Source: Lactobacillus sp. ESL0791 (lineage in GTDB: Bacteria; Bacillota; Bacilli; Lactobacillales; Lactobacillaceae). From it: a stretch of 64,000 bases of DNA. Where the stretch lies: NCBI RefSeq assembly GCF_029433255.1, contig NZ_JAQTHU010000001.1, forward strand, positions 558,001-622,000, written 5' to 3'. Position 1 is the first letter of the stretch. The number at the start of each line of letters is the position of its first letter. Positions 33,079 to 42,022 of the stretch are shown one piece after another. Below the pieces are notes generated by a model. That model was not told the origin of the DNA. It worked only from the letters and a program-made list of their open reading frames with translations, and ran no database searches. A program made the translations under genes and the position numbers.

Positions 33079-34761
33079 TTACAGCGGAAGCAAGATCTTG
33101 AAACAGCTACCAACACCGAGCTTACTGGTGACAGAAATTTTGCCGTTGAGAGCCTGGACGGCTTGTTTGACAATTGCCAGACCCAGCCCAGTACCAGGAA
33201 TTTTCTTGTTGCGCGATTTATCCACCCGGTAAAACCGTTCAAAAATGTGTGCCTGATCTTCTGGCGCAATTCCGATGCCGTTGTCACTGACTTCAAGCTT
33301 TAAATAGTTGTCAATTTCGTCGTGCTTAAGTAAAAGTGCAATTTTACCCTTGGGCGGGGTATATTTAATTGCATTGCTAGTCAAATTTTGGATAATTTGT
33401 GTCAGTGTGTGTTTGTTCGAACTAATCCACGGGTTGCCCTGAATTTGGTAGCTGACCGTAACAGCGGCTTTTTTACTTGCCTGAGCATATTCAGTCAAGG
33501 TTTGATTAACCAGTTTCCTGAGGTCAATTCGTTCTAGTTTATTTTGAGTGCTCTGATCAATCTTGGTCAGTGTCAACGAATCTTTAATCAGGTTAGTCAA
33601 ACGCAAGGATTCTTGCTTGATAATTTTCAAGAATTTTTCACTCTGCTCATGGTCATTCATTGCTCCATTTAGCAATGTGTCAGTGAAACCAATGATGGAC
33701 GTGACTGGAGTTTTAAGTTCATGACTGACATTACCCACAAAATCGATTTGTTCTTGTTCCACTTGCCTAAATTCCGTTAGGTCATAAAGGATTACAATTA
33801 CTTGGCGCTGCACCCTTTCTTCTGTGTGGGTGATTCGGATTACATTTGCATCAACTAGGCTATTAGTATCGTTGGTCAATTGGATTTCTTGGTGGTGGTT
33901 GCGGTTTTGCTTCATGGTGTGCCTAATCATTTTCTGCAACCGCTCGGTGGTAATATCCTGGTCAAAATAGTGAGGTTCATCAGAAATGTTTTTGCCTAAA
34001 ATCACGGCCATTGCCTGGTTATGCAGAATTACATTGCCGTTGTGGTCTAGCAGCATCACCCCGACGGGCAGATGTTTCATTAAACTTTTAAACTGCCGCT
34101 TGGCAAGAAAATTATCGGTTGCGAGTTTGTCCATTTTATTTGCCAATAATGCAACCGCCTGCTGCAGTTCTACTATTGTTACCTGCTTTTTTGAAGGCTG
34201 TTGGTATGCATTTTCGTTTTTATTTGAAAGCAGCTGGTCAAGTTTTTGCTTAAGTGTCCATCGTTTTAGATTTTCTTCATTGAACAGTGTACGTTGCCCG
34301 TAAATGATACAGGCCCAAATGACGCCAAAAATAATTGAAAAAAGGATTAACCAGTTGGCAATTGACCAGATGGACCGATATCTTTTCACGATAACTTTTT
34401 GGGGACTGGCTTTGGTCGTATCCAGCAGGCAAAACAAGTATTTTTTCTGGTGGTAATAGGTTATATAGGTTGGAAGGTTATCATCCATTTTTTGTTGCGG
34501 CAGCAGCTTGTGCACGTATGCTTGCAAATCCGAACGCGGCTTATTGGAATTAGTTACAATCTGCATTTGATGGTGGTCAGCCCAAGCCGTAAGTGTCTGA
34601 CGGCTGCTTACCTTATCAAGCAGTGCATAATCAGCTTTTAAAGCTGTTAGGTGGTTAATTTGGTCCTGTTTGGCAAATTCCGTAGTTGTAAATAGGCACA
34701 AGCTGTAGCTGATTATCCCCAGCACCAATAAAAGCAGTGAGACCTTATTTTTTTGCTTCAT
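33079..34761 (-). CDS. phoR: PhoR/PnpS-type sensor histidine kinase
   Basis: 560-aa membrane kinase. Two membrane helices (about 8-25 and 133-154) bracket an extracellular domain; a HAMP-like linker, a PAS domain (~225-330), HisKA with FVGNVSHELKTPV (His347) and HATPase_c with NLTSNAIKYTPP, DNGIGIAPEDQ and GTGLGLAI follow. It is paired with the response regulator 9 bp upstream and divergent from pst genes, so it very probably senses phosphate status through the PstSCAB-PhoU complex. Confidence 0.9.
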   Translation of the reverse strand: MKQKNKVSLLLLVLGIISYSLCLFTTTEFAKQDQINHLTALKADYALLDKVSSRQTLTAWADHHQMQIVTNSNKPRSDLQAYVHKLLPQQKMDDNLPTYITYYHQKKYLFCLLDTTKASPQKVIVKRYRSIWSIANWLILFSIIFGVIWACIIYGQRTLFNEENLKRWTLKQKLDQLLSNKNENAYQQPSKKQVTIVELQQAVALLANKMDKLATDNFLAKRQFKSLMKHLPVGVMLLDHNGNVILHNQAMAVILGKNISDEPHYFDQDITTERLQKMIRHTMKQNRNHHQEIQLTNDTNSLVDANVIRITHTEERVQRQVIVILYDLTEFRQVEQEQIDFVGNVSHELKTPVTSIIGFTDTLLNGAMNDHEQSEKFLKIIKQESLRLTNLIKDSLTLTKIDQSTQNKLERIDLRKLVNQTLTEYAQASKKAAVTVSYQIQGNPWISSNKHTLTQIIQNLTSNAIKYTPPKGKIALLLKHDEIDNYLKLEVSDNGIGIAPEDQAHIFERFYRVDKSRNKKIPGTGLGLAIVKQAVQALNGKISVTSKLGVGSCFKILLPL

Positions 34762-34770
34762 TTGACTGCC

Positions 34771-35454
34771 TCACATTGTTAAGCGGTAGCCGAAGCCGCG
34801 CACAGTTTGCAGATACTTAGGTTCTTTAGGATTTTGTTCAATTTTGTCGCGTAAATGACTGATTTGAATGTCAATTGCTCGAGAAGACTGCAATGAAAAA
34901 GTAGAGATGTCGCCAAGGTGCTGCGCGATTTGTTCGCGAGTCAGGGTAATGTTGACGTTATCATACAAATATTTGAATAACTTGTATTCAGTTTTAGTTA
35001 AAAGGATATGTTTGCCTGCCACCACTGCTTGGAAGTTGTTGTTATCAATTTGCAGCGGTGCATTTGTATTAATATGGTTTGCTTCCGCCCCTTGTCGGCG
35101 CAAAACGGCGTTAACCCTGGCAATTAATTCTGTGATTTCAAAGGGCTTAGTAACATAATCATCGGCGCCCAGATTCAGGCCTGTCACCTTGTCTTCTTGA
35201 CTATCTTTTGCGGTTAAGATGATGATTGGCACCTTATTCTTATCTGCTCGTAAGCGCTTAATAATTTCAAGCCCGCTAATCTTCGGCAACATTAAATCTA
35301 GCAGTACGAGTGAAAAAGAAACGCTCTTAAGCAATTCCATGGCTTCTTGACCATCAAATGCTGTCAGCGCATGAAAGTTATTTTGTTCAAGGTTATAGCG
35401 CAATAATTCTGAAATTGCAGGATCATCTTCGACAATTAAAATTCGTTTTTTCAT
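34771..35454 (-). CDS. phoP: PhoP-type OmpR-family response regulator
   Basis: 227 aa. Receiver domain with phospho-acceptor Asp53 (LVLLDLMLPKISG), switch Thr/Lys in LTAKD and KPFEITELIARV, then a winged-helix domain (LTKTEYKLFKYL, SRAIDIQISHLRDKIE, VRGFGYRL). RBS GAGGAGGACCAG. It should bind the repeats at 35669-35709 in front of pstS. Confidence 0.93.
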   Translation of the reverse strand: MKKRILIVEDDPAISELLRYNLEQNNFHALTAFDGQEAMELLKSVSFSLVLLDLMLPKISGLEIIKRLRADKNKVPIIILTAKDSQEDKVTGLNLGADDYVTKPFEITELIARVNAVLRRQGAEANHINTNAPLQIDNNNFQAVVAGKHILLTKTEYKLFKYLYDNVNITLTREQIAQHLGDISTFSLQSSRAIDIQISHLRDKIEQNPKEPKYLQTVRGFGYRLTM

Positions 35455-35510
35455 CTGGTCCTCCTCATAAATAATTAAACAAACTTTATTTTACACCTAA
35501 GATCGGTATT

Positions 35511-35570
35511 AAAAAAAGCAACTGCAGAGCGCAGTGGAGGAGTGCACCTCAGGCTGCAAGCGGCTGCAGC
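35511..35570 (-). ncRNA. GC-rich three-hairpin element upstream of phoP
   Basis: Read on the minus strand: GCTGCA-loop-TGCAGC (35553-35570), GAGG-loop-CCTC (35537-35550), ACTGC-GCTCT-GCAGT (35521-35535), then TGC and seven T (35511-35517). The last hairpin with its T tract is a standard intrinsic terminator, located before phoP on phoP's own strand. It may be a small RNA or a phoPR attenuator. Composition stands out from the AT-rich flanks. Confidence 0.5.
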
Positions 35571-35639
35571 GGGTGATAGTTCTATTACCAATGATAACTT
35601 ATTTCAGGTTATAATGGATTATAAATGTTTAACCGTAAT

Positions 35640-35709
35640 CATGTAAAAATTATCTAAAATTTGGAAAATTTACATAACTTTTACATTAAACGGTAGTCAT
35701 TCTTTACAT
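35640..35709 (+). promoter_or_regulatory. PHO-box cluster of the pst operon
   Basis: TTTACAT occurs at 35669-35675 and 35680-35686 (11-bp spacing) and again at 35703-35709; an inverted copy ATGTAAA lies at 35641-35647. PhoP-type direct repeats of TTNACA with an 11-bp period are the known recognition pattern in Gram-positives. Confidence 0.75.
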
Positions 35710-35779
35710 TGTTCCCTAATAATAAAATTATCATTTGAAGGGACCAATAGCGTCATGATAATTTATGAGGAAAAATAGA

Positions 35780-36646
35780 ATGAAAAGAAAAACCTTACCA
35801 AAACTAGTTATTTTCTTATTGTTGTTAGTATCGCTCTTAGACGGGTGCAGCAATGACAGCTCCAAGATTACCATCGTGGGCTCAAGTGCGCTGCAGCCCC
35901 TTGCCGAACAGGCAGGCAATGACTATCGTTTAGCACACTCGGGCAGCAATATTGTCGTCCAGGGTGGTGGTTCCGGTACTGGCCTCAGTCAGGTACAGGC
36001 AGGCGCCGTGCAGATAGGCTCATCTGATGTCTTCGCGGACACGCAGAAGGGAATTAATGCGAACCAGCTGCATGATTACAAGGTCGCGGTTGTGGGCATC
36101 GTTCCGATTGTCAATAAAGATGTTGGTGTTAAAAATCTTTCGACTAAGCAGCTGCGGGCAATTTTTACCGGTAAAATTACCAATTGGTCGCAGGTCGGCG
36201 GCAAAAAAGAGAATATTATCGTAATCAACCGTTCCCGCGGCAGCGGTACTCGTGCCACTTTTGAAGATTTGATTCTGCAGGGGCAAGACGCAATGAAATC
36301 GCAAGAGCAGGATTCCAATGGTACTGTGAAGAAAATTGTCAATTCTACTCCGGGAACGATTTCTTACATTTCTTTTCCTTATGCGGAAGACAGCAATATC
36401 CAGAAACTGAGCATTGACCACATCCAGCCGGTAAATAAAAATATTCCTGATAATAAGTGGCATTTGTGGTCTTATGAGCACATGTATACCAAGGGCAAAC
36501 CTAACAAGGCCACCGCAGCTTTTCTCAGGTACATGCTGAGTAAAAAAGTTCAAAAGAACCTAATTCCCCAAATTGGTTATCTTAGCGTCAATGAAATGAA
36601 AGTTATGCGTGACAGTCATAATAAGATTACGGAAATAGGTAAATAA
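35780..36646 (+). CDS. pstS: phosphate ABC transporter substrate-binding lipoprotein
   Basis: 288-aa lipoprotein; lipobox LDGC with Cys23. IVGSSALQPL, GGGSGTGL and NRSRGSGTRATFED are phosphate-binding loops. ATG 35780 is chosen because GAGGAAAA precedes it; the ATG at 35765 lies over this site. First gene of pstSCAB1B2-phoU, under PHO boxes. Confidence 0.94.
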   Translation: MKRKTLPKLVIFLLLLVSLLDGCSNDSSKITIVGSSALQPLAEQAGNDYRLAHSGSNIVVQGGGSGTGLSQVQAGAVQIGSSDVFADTQKGINANQLHDYKVAVVGIVPIVNKDVGVKNLSTKQLRAIFTGKITNWSQVGGKKENIIVINRSRGSGTRATFEDLILQGQDAMKSQEQDSNGTVKKIVNSTPGTISYISFPYAEDSNIQKLSIDHIQPVNKNIPDNKWHLWSYEHMYTKGKPNKATAAFLRYMLSKKVQKNLIPQIGYLSVNEMKVMRDSHNKITEIGK

Positions 36647-36648
36647 TT

Positions 36649-37641
36649 ATGAGTGAAAAAGAAACAGACTTACAAGAAGTTGTCAATCAAGCATTAGCTG
36701 AGCAAAAAGTTCCTCACGTTAAGCTGAAAAAAATCGGTCCCAACAGTGTTGATATTGAAAAATTAACTAAGCCATCTAAAGAAACCCACCAAGAATACTG
36801 GGGCCGGGGTCTGACCCTGCTGGCTATTTTTCTGATAGGCCTGTTGGTGGTTTCAATCATCGGTTTTGTTGGTGAACATGGCCTAGCGACCTTTTTCAGC
36901 GACCACGTCAATCTTTTTAGTTTTTTGTTTTCTAGTGACTGGAATCCGGGTGCGGGCAACAAGCATGTCGGCGCCGCGGCCATGATTGTTACATCCTTTG
37001 CGGTCACCTTGATTGCGGCCTTGATCGCCGCGCCGTTTGCAATTGCGGTTGCGCTGTTTATGACAGAGTATTCGTCTGCTAAAAGCGCCAACTTTTTACA
37101 ATCGGTTACTGAATTGCTGGTCGGAATTCCGTCGGTTGTTTATGGTTTCTTAGGCTTGAGTGTTGTGGTCCCAGCAATCAGAATGATTTTTGGCGGCACT
37201 GGCTTCGGAATTTTGGCAGCCACTCTGATTTTGTTTGTAATGGTACTGCCAACGATTACCTCTTTGACAGTTGATGCCTTTAAGGCGGTGCCGGATGAAT
37301 TGCGCAAATCCTCGGCAGCCTTGGGAGCAACACGCTGGCAGACAATTTACCACGTGGTGCTGCGGGCAGCCACGCCGCGCATCTTGACGGCAATTATTTT
37401 TGGCATGGCTCGGGCTTTTGGGGAGGCTCTCGCTGTTCAGATGGTTATTGGTAATGCGGTTTTGATGCCGTATAACTTGGTTAGTCCGGCAGCCACTTTG
37501 ACCAGCCAACTGACCAGTCAAATGGGGAATACAGTTATGGGAACCTTACCGAACAATGCCTTGTGGTCGTTGGCACTGCTGCTGCTCTTGATGTCTTTAG
37601 TGTTTAACTTCTTAGTGCGGCTAGTCGGAAAGAAGAGGTAA
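36649..37641 (+). CDS. pstC: phosphate ABC transporter permease PstC
   Basis: 330 aa, six membrane helices after a ~55-residue cytoplasmic N-terminal extension. The EAA-type coupling loop is DELRKSSAALGATRWQ. Two bp after pstS. Confidence 0.94.
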   Translation: MSEKETDLQEVVNQALAEQKVPHVKLKKIGPNSVDIEKLTKPSKETHQEYWGRGLTLLAIFLIGLLVVSIIGFVGEHGLATFFSDHVNLFSFLFSSDWNPGAGNKHVGAAAMIVTSFAVTLIAALIAAPFAIAVALFMTEYSSAKSANFLQSVTELLVGIPSVVYGFLGLSVVVPAIRMIFGGTGFGILAATLILFVMVLPTITSLTVDAFKAVPDELRKSSAALGATRWQTIYHVVLRAATPRILTAIIFGMARAFGEALAVQMVIGNAVLMPYNLVSPAATLTSQLTSQMGNTVMGTLPNNALWSLALLLLLMSLVFNFLVRLVGKKR

Positions 37642-37645
37642 TAAG

Positions 37646-38539
37646 ATGAATGCAAAACGAAATGATAAGGTTGCAACAGCCTTAATTTATATTTTTGTTG
37701 GTATTGTTGTTTTAATCTTAGCAGGCATCCTAGGTGATATTTTAATTGCTGGTGTTCCCCATCTTTCCTGGCATTTTTTATCATCGTCTGCCTCATCGTT
37801 CGCGGCTGGCGGCGGTGTGCGCGACCAATTATTTAATTCTTTGTACTTGCTTGTTTTGACAATTTTGATTTCCCTGCCGATTGCCTTAGGTGCGGCCATT
37901 TATCTGGCGGAATATGCCAAGGATAACTGGCTGACCCGGTTAATCAGGACAACGATTGAAATTCTGAGTTCTTTACCTTCAATTGTTGTTGGTCTGTTTG
38001 GCTATTTGCTGTTTGTTGTTCAATTTGGTCTAGGTTTTTCAATTATTTCTGGTGCCTTGGCACTAACCTTTTTCAACCTGCCGATTCTGACCAGTAATAT
38101 TGAACAGGCAATTAATGGGGTTTCGGAGTCGCAAAGAGAGGCGGGCCTTGCTTTAGGCTTGTCTAATTGGAAAACGATTCGCGGGATTGTTCTGCCCGCA
38201 GCCTTGCCTGGAATTTTAACCGGAATTATTTTAAGTGCCGGCCGTGTTTTTGGCGAGGCGGCAGCACTGATCTATACCGCGGGGCAAAGCGGCTCAACGA
38301 TTGATTATTCCAATTGGAATATCTTCAGTCCGACCAGCTTTTTGAATGTGATGCGCCCAGCAGAAACTTTGGCCGTCCATATTTGGAAGGTTAATACAGA
38401 GGGAATTATTCCTGACGCAACGCTTGTTTCGGCAGCAACTTCCGCTTTGCTGGTAATTGTTGTCATTATCTTTAATTTTGGTGCGCGGACACTCGGTAAT
38501 TGGCTGTACCGCAAACTCACAGCCGCTAAGGCTAAGTAA
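37646..38539 (+). CDS. pstA: phosphate ABC transporter permease PstA
   Basis: 297 aa, six helices; coupling loop SQREAGLALGLSNWKT; LSSLPSIVVGLFGY is a PstA/PstC family block. RBS AGAGGTAATAAG. Confidence 0.94.
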   Translation: MNAKRNDKVATALIYIFVGIVVLILAGILGDILIAGVPHLSWHFLSSSASSFAAGGGVRDQLFNSLYLLVLTILISLPIALGAAIYLAEYAKDNWLTRLIRTTIEILSSLPSIVVGLFGYLLFVVQFGLGFSIISGALALTFFNLPILTSNIEQAINGVSESQREAGLALGLSNWKTIRGIVLPAALPGILTGIILSAGRVFGEAAALIYTAGQSGSTIDYSNWNIFSPTSFLNVMRPAETLAVHIWKVNTEGIIPDATLVSAATSALLVIVVIIFNFGARTLGNWLYRKLTAAKAK

Positions 38540-38549
38540 GGTGATTTTA

Positions 38550-39350
38550 ATGGATGATTTACAAACACAAAAAGCTTACCTTAAAACTTTTGATGACGAC
38601 GAATTAGCACTATCTACCAGCGACCTAAGTGTATTTTACGGCGGCACCGTACAAAAATTGTTTGACGTCAGTTTGGGTTTTAAAAAAAATACAATCACGG
38701 CTTTAATTGGCGCCTCTGGGTCGGGTAAGTCCACTTTTCTGCGGTCCTTAAACAGGATGAATGACAAGGTGGCCCGGGTTGACGGGCAGATCATGTTTCA
38801 TGGGCTGGACGTCAATAAGCATAATATCAATGTTTACGAACTGCGGAAGACGATTGGCATGGTCTTTCAAAAGCCGAATCCCTTTCCCAAATCGATTCGT
38901 GAAAACATCACTTATGCATTAAAATCGCATGGGTTAAAAGACAAGAAAGAGCTGGATAAAATAGTAGAAGAAAGCTTGCGGGCTGCTGCCTTATGGGACG
39001 AAGTTAAAGATAAACTTGACCAAAGTGCCTTGGCCTTGTCCGGTGGTCAGCAGCAAAGGCTATGTATTGCACGGGCGATTGCAATTAAGCCGGAAATTTT
39101 GCTTTTGGACGAGCCAGCCAGTGCCTTGGACCCGGTTTCTACGTCTAAATTGGAAGATACGTTGAAGCAGCTGCGCAGCAAATATACGATGATCATGGTA
39201 ACCCATAATATGCAGCAGGCCTCAAGAATCAGTGACTATACGGCTTTTTTCCATCTGGGTCACGCACTGGAATATGATGTTACTGCTAAGATTTTTACTA
39301 ATCCGCAGGGTGAAATTACTGAGAAGTACATTCAGGGTAGTTTTGGATAG
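38550..39350 (+). CDS. pstB: phosphate ABC transporter ATPase PstB, copy 1
   Basis: 266 aa: GASGSGKST, MVFQKPNPFPKSI (PstB-specific), SGGQQQRLCIARA, LLLDEPASALDP. ATG 38550 with AAGGTG upstream; the longer frame from 38457 overlaps pstA and is rejected. Its Walker B region ends EPASALDP versus EPTSALDP in copy 2. Confidence 0.94.
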   Translation: MDDLQTQKAYLKTFDDDELALSTSDLSVFYGGTVQKLFDVSLGFKKNTITALIGASGSGKSTFLRSLNRMNDKVARVDGQIMFHGLDVNKHNINVYELRKTIGMVFQKPNPFPKSIRENITYALKSHGLKDKKELDKIVEESLRAAALWDEVKDKLDQSALALSGGQQQRLCIARAIAIKPEILLLDEPASALDPVSTSKLEDTLKQLRSKYTMIMVTHNMQQASRISDYTAFFHLGHALEYDVTAKIFTNPQGEITEKYIQGSFG

Positions 39351-39360
39351 GGGATAAAAA

Positions 39361-40116
39361 ATGAAAAATATTGTCACTGCCAAAAATGTTAGACTAAGTT
39401 ATGGTAAGTTTGAAGCCCTGCACGGAATCAGTCTGGATTTTCCCGAAAAGGAATTAACGGCACTGATTGGCCCGTCGGGTTGCGGTAAATCGACTTTCTT
39501 GCGCTGCTTAAACCGGATGAATGATGATATTGCTAATATCAAGATCACGGGTAAAATTTTATTGGAAGACCAGGATATTTATCAATCGCGAATGGATTTG
39601 GTCGCGTTACGAAAAAAAGTAGGGATGGTTTTTCAGCAGCCGACACCATTTCCCTTTTCGGTTTATGATAACGTTGCCTATGGCCTGAAAGTTTCCGGCA
39701 TTAAAGACAAGGAACTGATTAGTCAGCGTGTTGAAGAGAGTTTGAAGCAGGCAGCCATTTGGGAAGAGACCAAGGACAATTTAAAGCGCAATGCGCAAGA
39801 ATTTTCCGGTGGTCAGCAGCAGCGGATTTGTATCGCACGGGCTTTGGCTGTGCGGCCAGAAGTGGTTTTGCTTGATGAGCCAACCAGCGCGCTTGATCCA
39901 ATTTCCAGCATGGAAATTGAAGAAACCTTGATGAATTTAAAGCAAAAGTATACTTTTATCATGGTAACGCATAACTTGCAGCAGGCCAGCCGTGTCTCCG
40001 ACCAGGTTGCATTCTTGATGAACGGCGATTTGATTGAGTCTGGCTCCACTAAAGAAATGTTCATTGCTCCTAAAAATGAAATCACTAGTAATTATTTAAA
40101 CGGCCGTTTTGGTTAA
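39361..40116 (+). CDS. pstB: phosphate ABC transporter ATPase PstB, copy 2
   Basis: 251 aa: [54 protein letters not shown] second pstB directly after the first is a known lactic/Gram-positive arrangement; the ATPase may work as a heterodimer. Confidence 0.94.
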   Translation: MKNIVTAKNVRLSYGKFEALHGISLDFPEKELTALIGPSGCGKSTFLRCLNRMNDDIANIKITGKILLEDQDIYQSRMDLVALRKKVGMVFQQPTPFPFSVYDNVAYGLKVSGIKDKELISQRVEESLKQAAIWEETKDNLKRNAQEFSGGQQQRICIARALAVRPEVVLLDEPTSALDPISSMEIEETLMNLKQKYTFIMVTHNLQQASRVSDQVAFLMNGDLIESGSTKEMFIAPKNEITSNYLNGRFG

Positions 40117-40133
40117 ATCTTTGAGGAAGAAAA

Positions 40134-40805
40134 ATGCACGAAATATTTTTAGATGAATTAAAAAAATTAAACGAACAATTTATGGAAATGGGTGTTTTTG
40201 TCAATGATCAAATCGATCAGGGGACGCGTGCCTTTGTTGATCATGATAAGAAAACTGCCAAGGGGATGATTGAGAATGCTGTTGAAATTCCTAAAAAATC
40301 TCTGCGGATTGAAAAGAAGTCCTTGGATCTGATTGCGCTGCAGCAGCCAGTAGCAACCGATTTTCGGGTAGTTATCAGTATCTTGAAAGCAACTACTGAT
40401 TTGGAGCGAATTGGTGAAAATGCTTTGAGTATTGCTCTGGAAACAGTTCGTCTCAAAGGTAATCCACGGATCCCTGATGTTGAGGAAATCATTTCGGGAA
40501 TGACCCACCAGGTACGGCACATGCTCATTCAAATTTTAACAGCCTATGTTCAAGATGATGAAAAAATGGCGCGTTTAGTTGTCAGCAGCCATGAGCTAGT
40601 GATTAAGGATTATATTAAAGCGCGCAAATTAATTGTTGATGGCATTGAAAAAGATCCGAACGCAGCCGTTGCCTCTGCTAGTTACTTTGTTGTTATTAGG
40701 CTATTGGAGCGAATCGGTGACCACATTGTCAATCTGGCAGGCTGGGTTGTCTATAAAACAACGGGCAAATTGATTGAACTGAATGATCCGAAAAAAGAAT
40801 TATAA
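40134..40805 (+). CDS. phoU: phosphate signalling regulator PhoU
   Basis: 223 aa, two three-helix PhoU repeats; conserved TDLERIGENA and RLLERIGDHIVN metal-binding stretches. It links PstSCAB to the PhoR kinase and restrains it when phosphate is ample. Last gene of the pst operon; L10 leader promoter follows within 6 bp. Confidence 0.93.
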   Translation: MHEIFLDELKKLNEQFMEMGVFVNDQIDQGTRAFVDHDKKTAKGMIENAVEIPKKSLRIEKKSLDLIALQQPVATDFRVVISILKATTDLERIGENALSIALETVRLKGNPRIPDVEEIISGMTHQVRHMLIQILTAYVQDDEKMARLVVSSHELVIKDYIKARKLIVDGIEKDPNAAVASASYFVVIRLLERIGDHIVNLAGWVVYKTTGKLIELNDPKKEL

Positions 40806-40810
40806 TGGCT

Positions 40811-40838
40811 TTGCAAAAGCCGTTTGATCTGCTATACT
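40811..40838 (+). promoter_or_regulatory. rplJL promoter
   Basis: TTGCAA (40811-40816), 16-bp spacer, TATACT (40833-40838). Confidence 0.7.
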
Positions 40839-40844
40839 TATCAG

Positions 40845-40960
40845 AGTAGATTCTACCTAAGACTCGGGTGACGAAAAGTCTTAAAATCCCGCCGAGGCCA
40901 GAAGATAATGAAGAATTTTGAATGCTCCATGTCTTGCTTGGCATGGAGTTTTTTTCGGCC
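40845..40960 (+). ncRNA. ribosomal protein L10 leader with terminator
   Basis: The 5' UTR holds the conserved L10-leader region (CCTAAGACTCGGGTGACG, then AGTCTTAAAATCCCGCCGA and GGCCAGAAGA) and ends with CTCCATG (40925-40931) pairing CATGGAG (40942-40948) before seven T. L10(L12)4 binding to such leaders causes premature termination in Firmicutes. Confidence 0.75.
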
Positions 40961-41002
40961 TTTAGAGAATTTATCAATTTTTACTAACGGAGGTGAATTC
41001 GA

Positions 41003-41515
41003 TTGAGTAAAGCTACTATTGCTGCAAAAGAAAAATTGGTTGATGCTTTTGCAGAAGAGCTTAAGACTGCCAAGGCGATTTTAATAATTGACTATCTTGG
41101 TTTAACTGTTGAAGAAGTTACCAACATGCGTAAAGAACTTCGCGATAACGACGTTAAGATGAAAGTTATCAAGAATACTTTTCTTCGCCGGGCCGCTAAG
41201 AAGGCTGGCATTGAAGGTTTAGACGATACTTTTGTTGGCCCAACCGCTGTTGTCTATACTGATGATGCTGATGATATTACTGAACCAGCAAGAATTGTTT
41301 CTAAGTATGAAGATGACTTTGAAGTTTTGCAAATTAAGGGTGGTATGCTTGAAGGCAAATTGACTTCTAAAGAAGAAATCAAGGAGCTTGCTGCTATCCC
41401 TGGCCGTGAAGGCTTGCTCTCAATGCTTGTTTCTGTATTGCAAGCACCTGTGCGCAACTTCGCATATGCTGTTAAGGCTGTTGCTGATTCTAAAGATGAA
41501 TCTGCTGCAGAATAA
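41003..41515 (+). CDS. rplJ: 50S ribosomal protein L10
   Basis: 170 aa. TTG start at 41003 with GGAGGTG upstream. LRDNDVKMKVIKNTFLRRAA is conserved. It forms the stalk base and represses its own operon through the leader. Confidence 0.96.
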   Translation: MSKATIAAKEKLVDAFAEELKTAKAILIIDYLGLTVEEVTNMRKELRDNDVKMKVIKNTFLRRAAKKAGIEGLDDTFVGPTAVVYTDDADDITEPARIVSKYEDDFEVLQIKGGMLEGKLTSKEEIKELAAIPGREGLLSMLVSVLQAPVRNFAYAVKAVADSKDESAAE

Positions 41516-41560
41516 TGTTGAAAATAATATCTAAATACTAATTTTTTGGAGGATACATAA

Positions 41561-41923
41561 ATGGCTTTAGATAATGAAAAGATTATTGAGGACTTAAAAG
41601 GTGCTTCAATTCTTGAATTGAACGACCTGGTAAAGGCTATTGAAGATGAATTTGGCGTTTCAGCTGCTGCTCCAGTTGCTGCTGCAGGTGCTGGCGCTGC
41701 TGAAGCTGCTAAGTCAACTTACGATGTTGAATTGACTGAAGCAGGTCAAGAAAAGGTTAAGGTTATTAAGGCAGTTCGTGACATTACTGGCCTTGGCCTT
41801 AAGGACTCAAAGGATCTTGTTGATGGCGCTCCTAAGAACGTTAAGGAAGGTCTTTCTGAAGATGAGGCTAACGACATCAAGTCTAAGCTTGAAGAAGTTG
41901 GCGCAACTGTAACCCTTAAATAG
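41561..41923 (+). CDS. rplL: 50S ribosomal protein L7/L12
   Basis: 120 aa with Ala-rich hinge ([14 protein letters not shown]) and conserved [34 protein letters not shown]. Confidence 0.97.
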   Translation: MALDNEKIIEDLKGASILELNDLVKAIEDEFGVSAAAPVAAAGAGAAEAAKSTYDVELTEAGQEKVKVIKAVRDITGLGLKDSKDLVDGAPKNVKEGLSEDEANDIKSKLEEVGATVTLK

Positions 41924-41955
41924 TTACGGTCCAACTGGACAAACTTAACAAAAAC

Positions 41956-41992
41956 CGCGCAAGCTCAACGATTAGAGCCTGTGCGTTTTTTT
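41956..41992 (+). terminator. rplL terminator
   Basis: CGCGCAAGCTC pairs imperfectly with GAGCCTGTGCG, followed by seven T. The decayed integrase starts its 3' end 31 bp further right. Confidence 0.8.
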
Positions 41993-42022
41993 AATTTTTC
42001 CATTTGTGTACCAAACGTGTAC

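Noticed and set aside
36020..36553. 177-codon minus-strand frame in pstS
   Set aside because: Antisense to a firmly identified gene, without ribosome binding site or recognisable motif.
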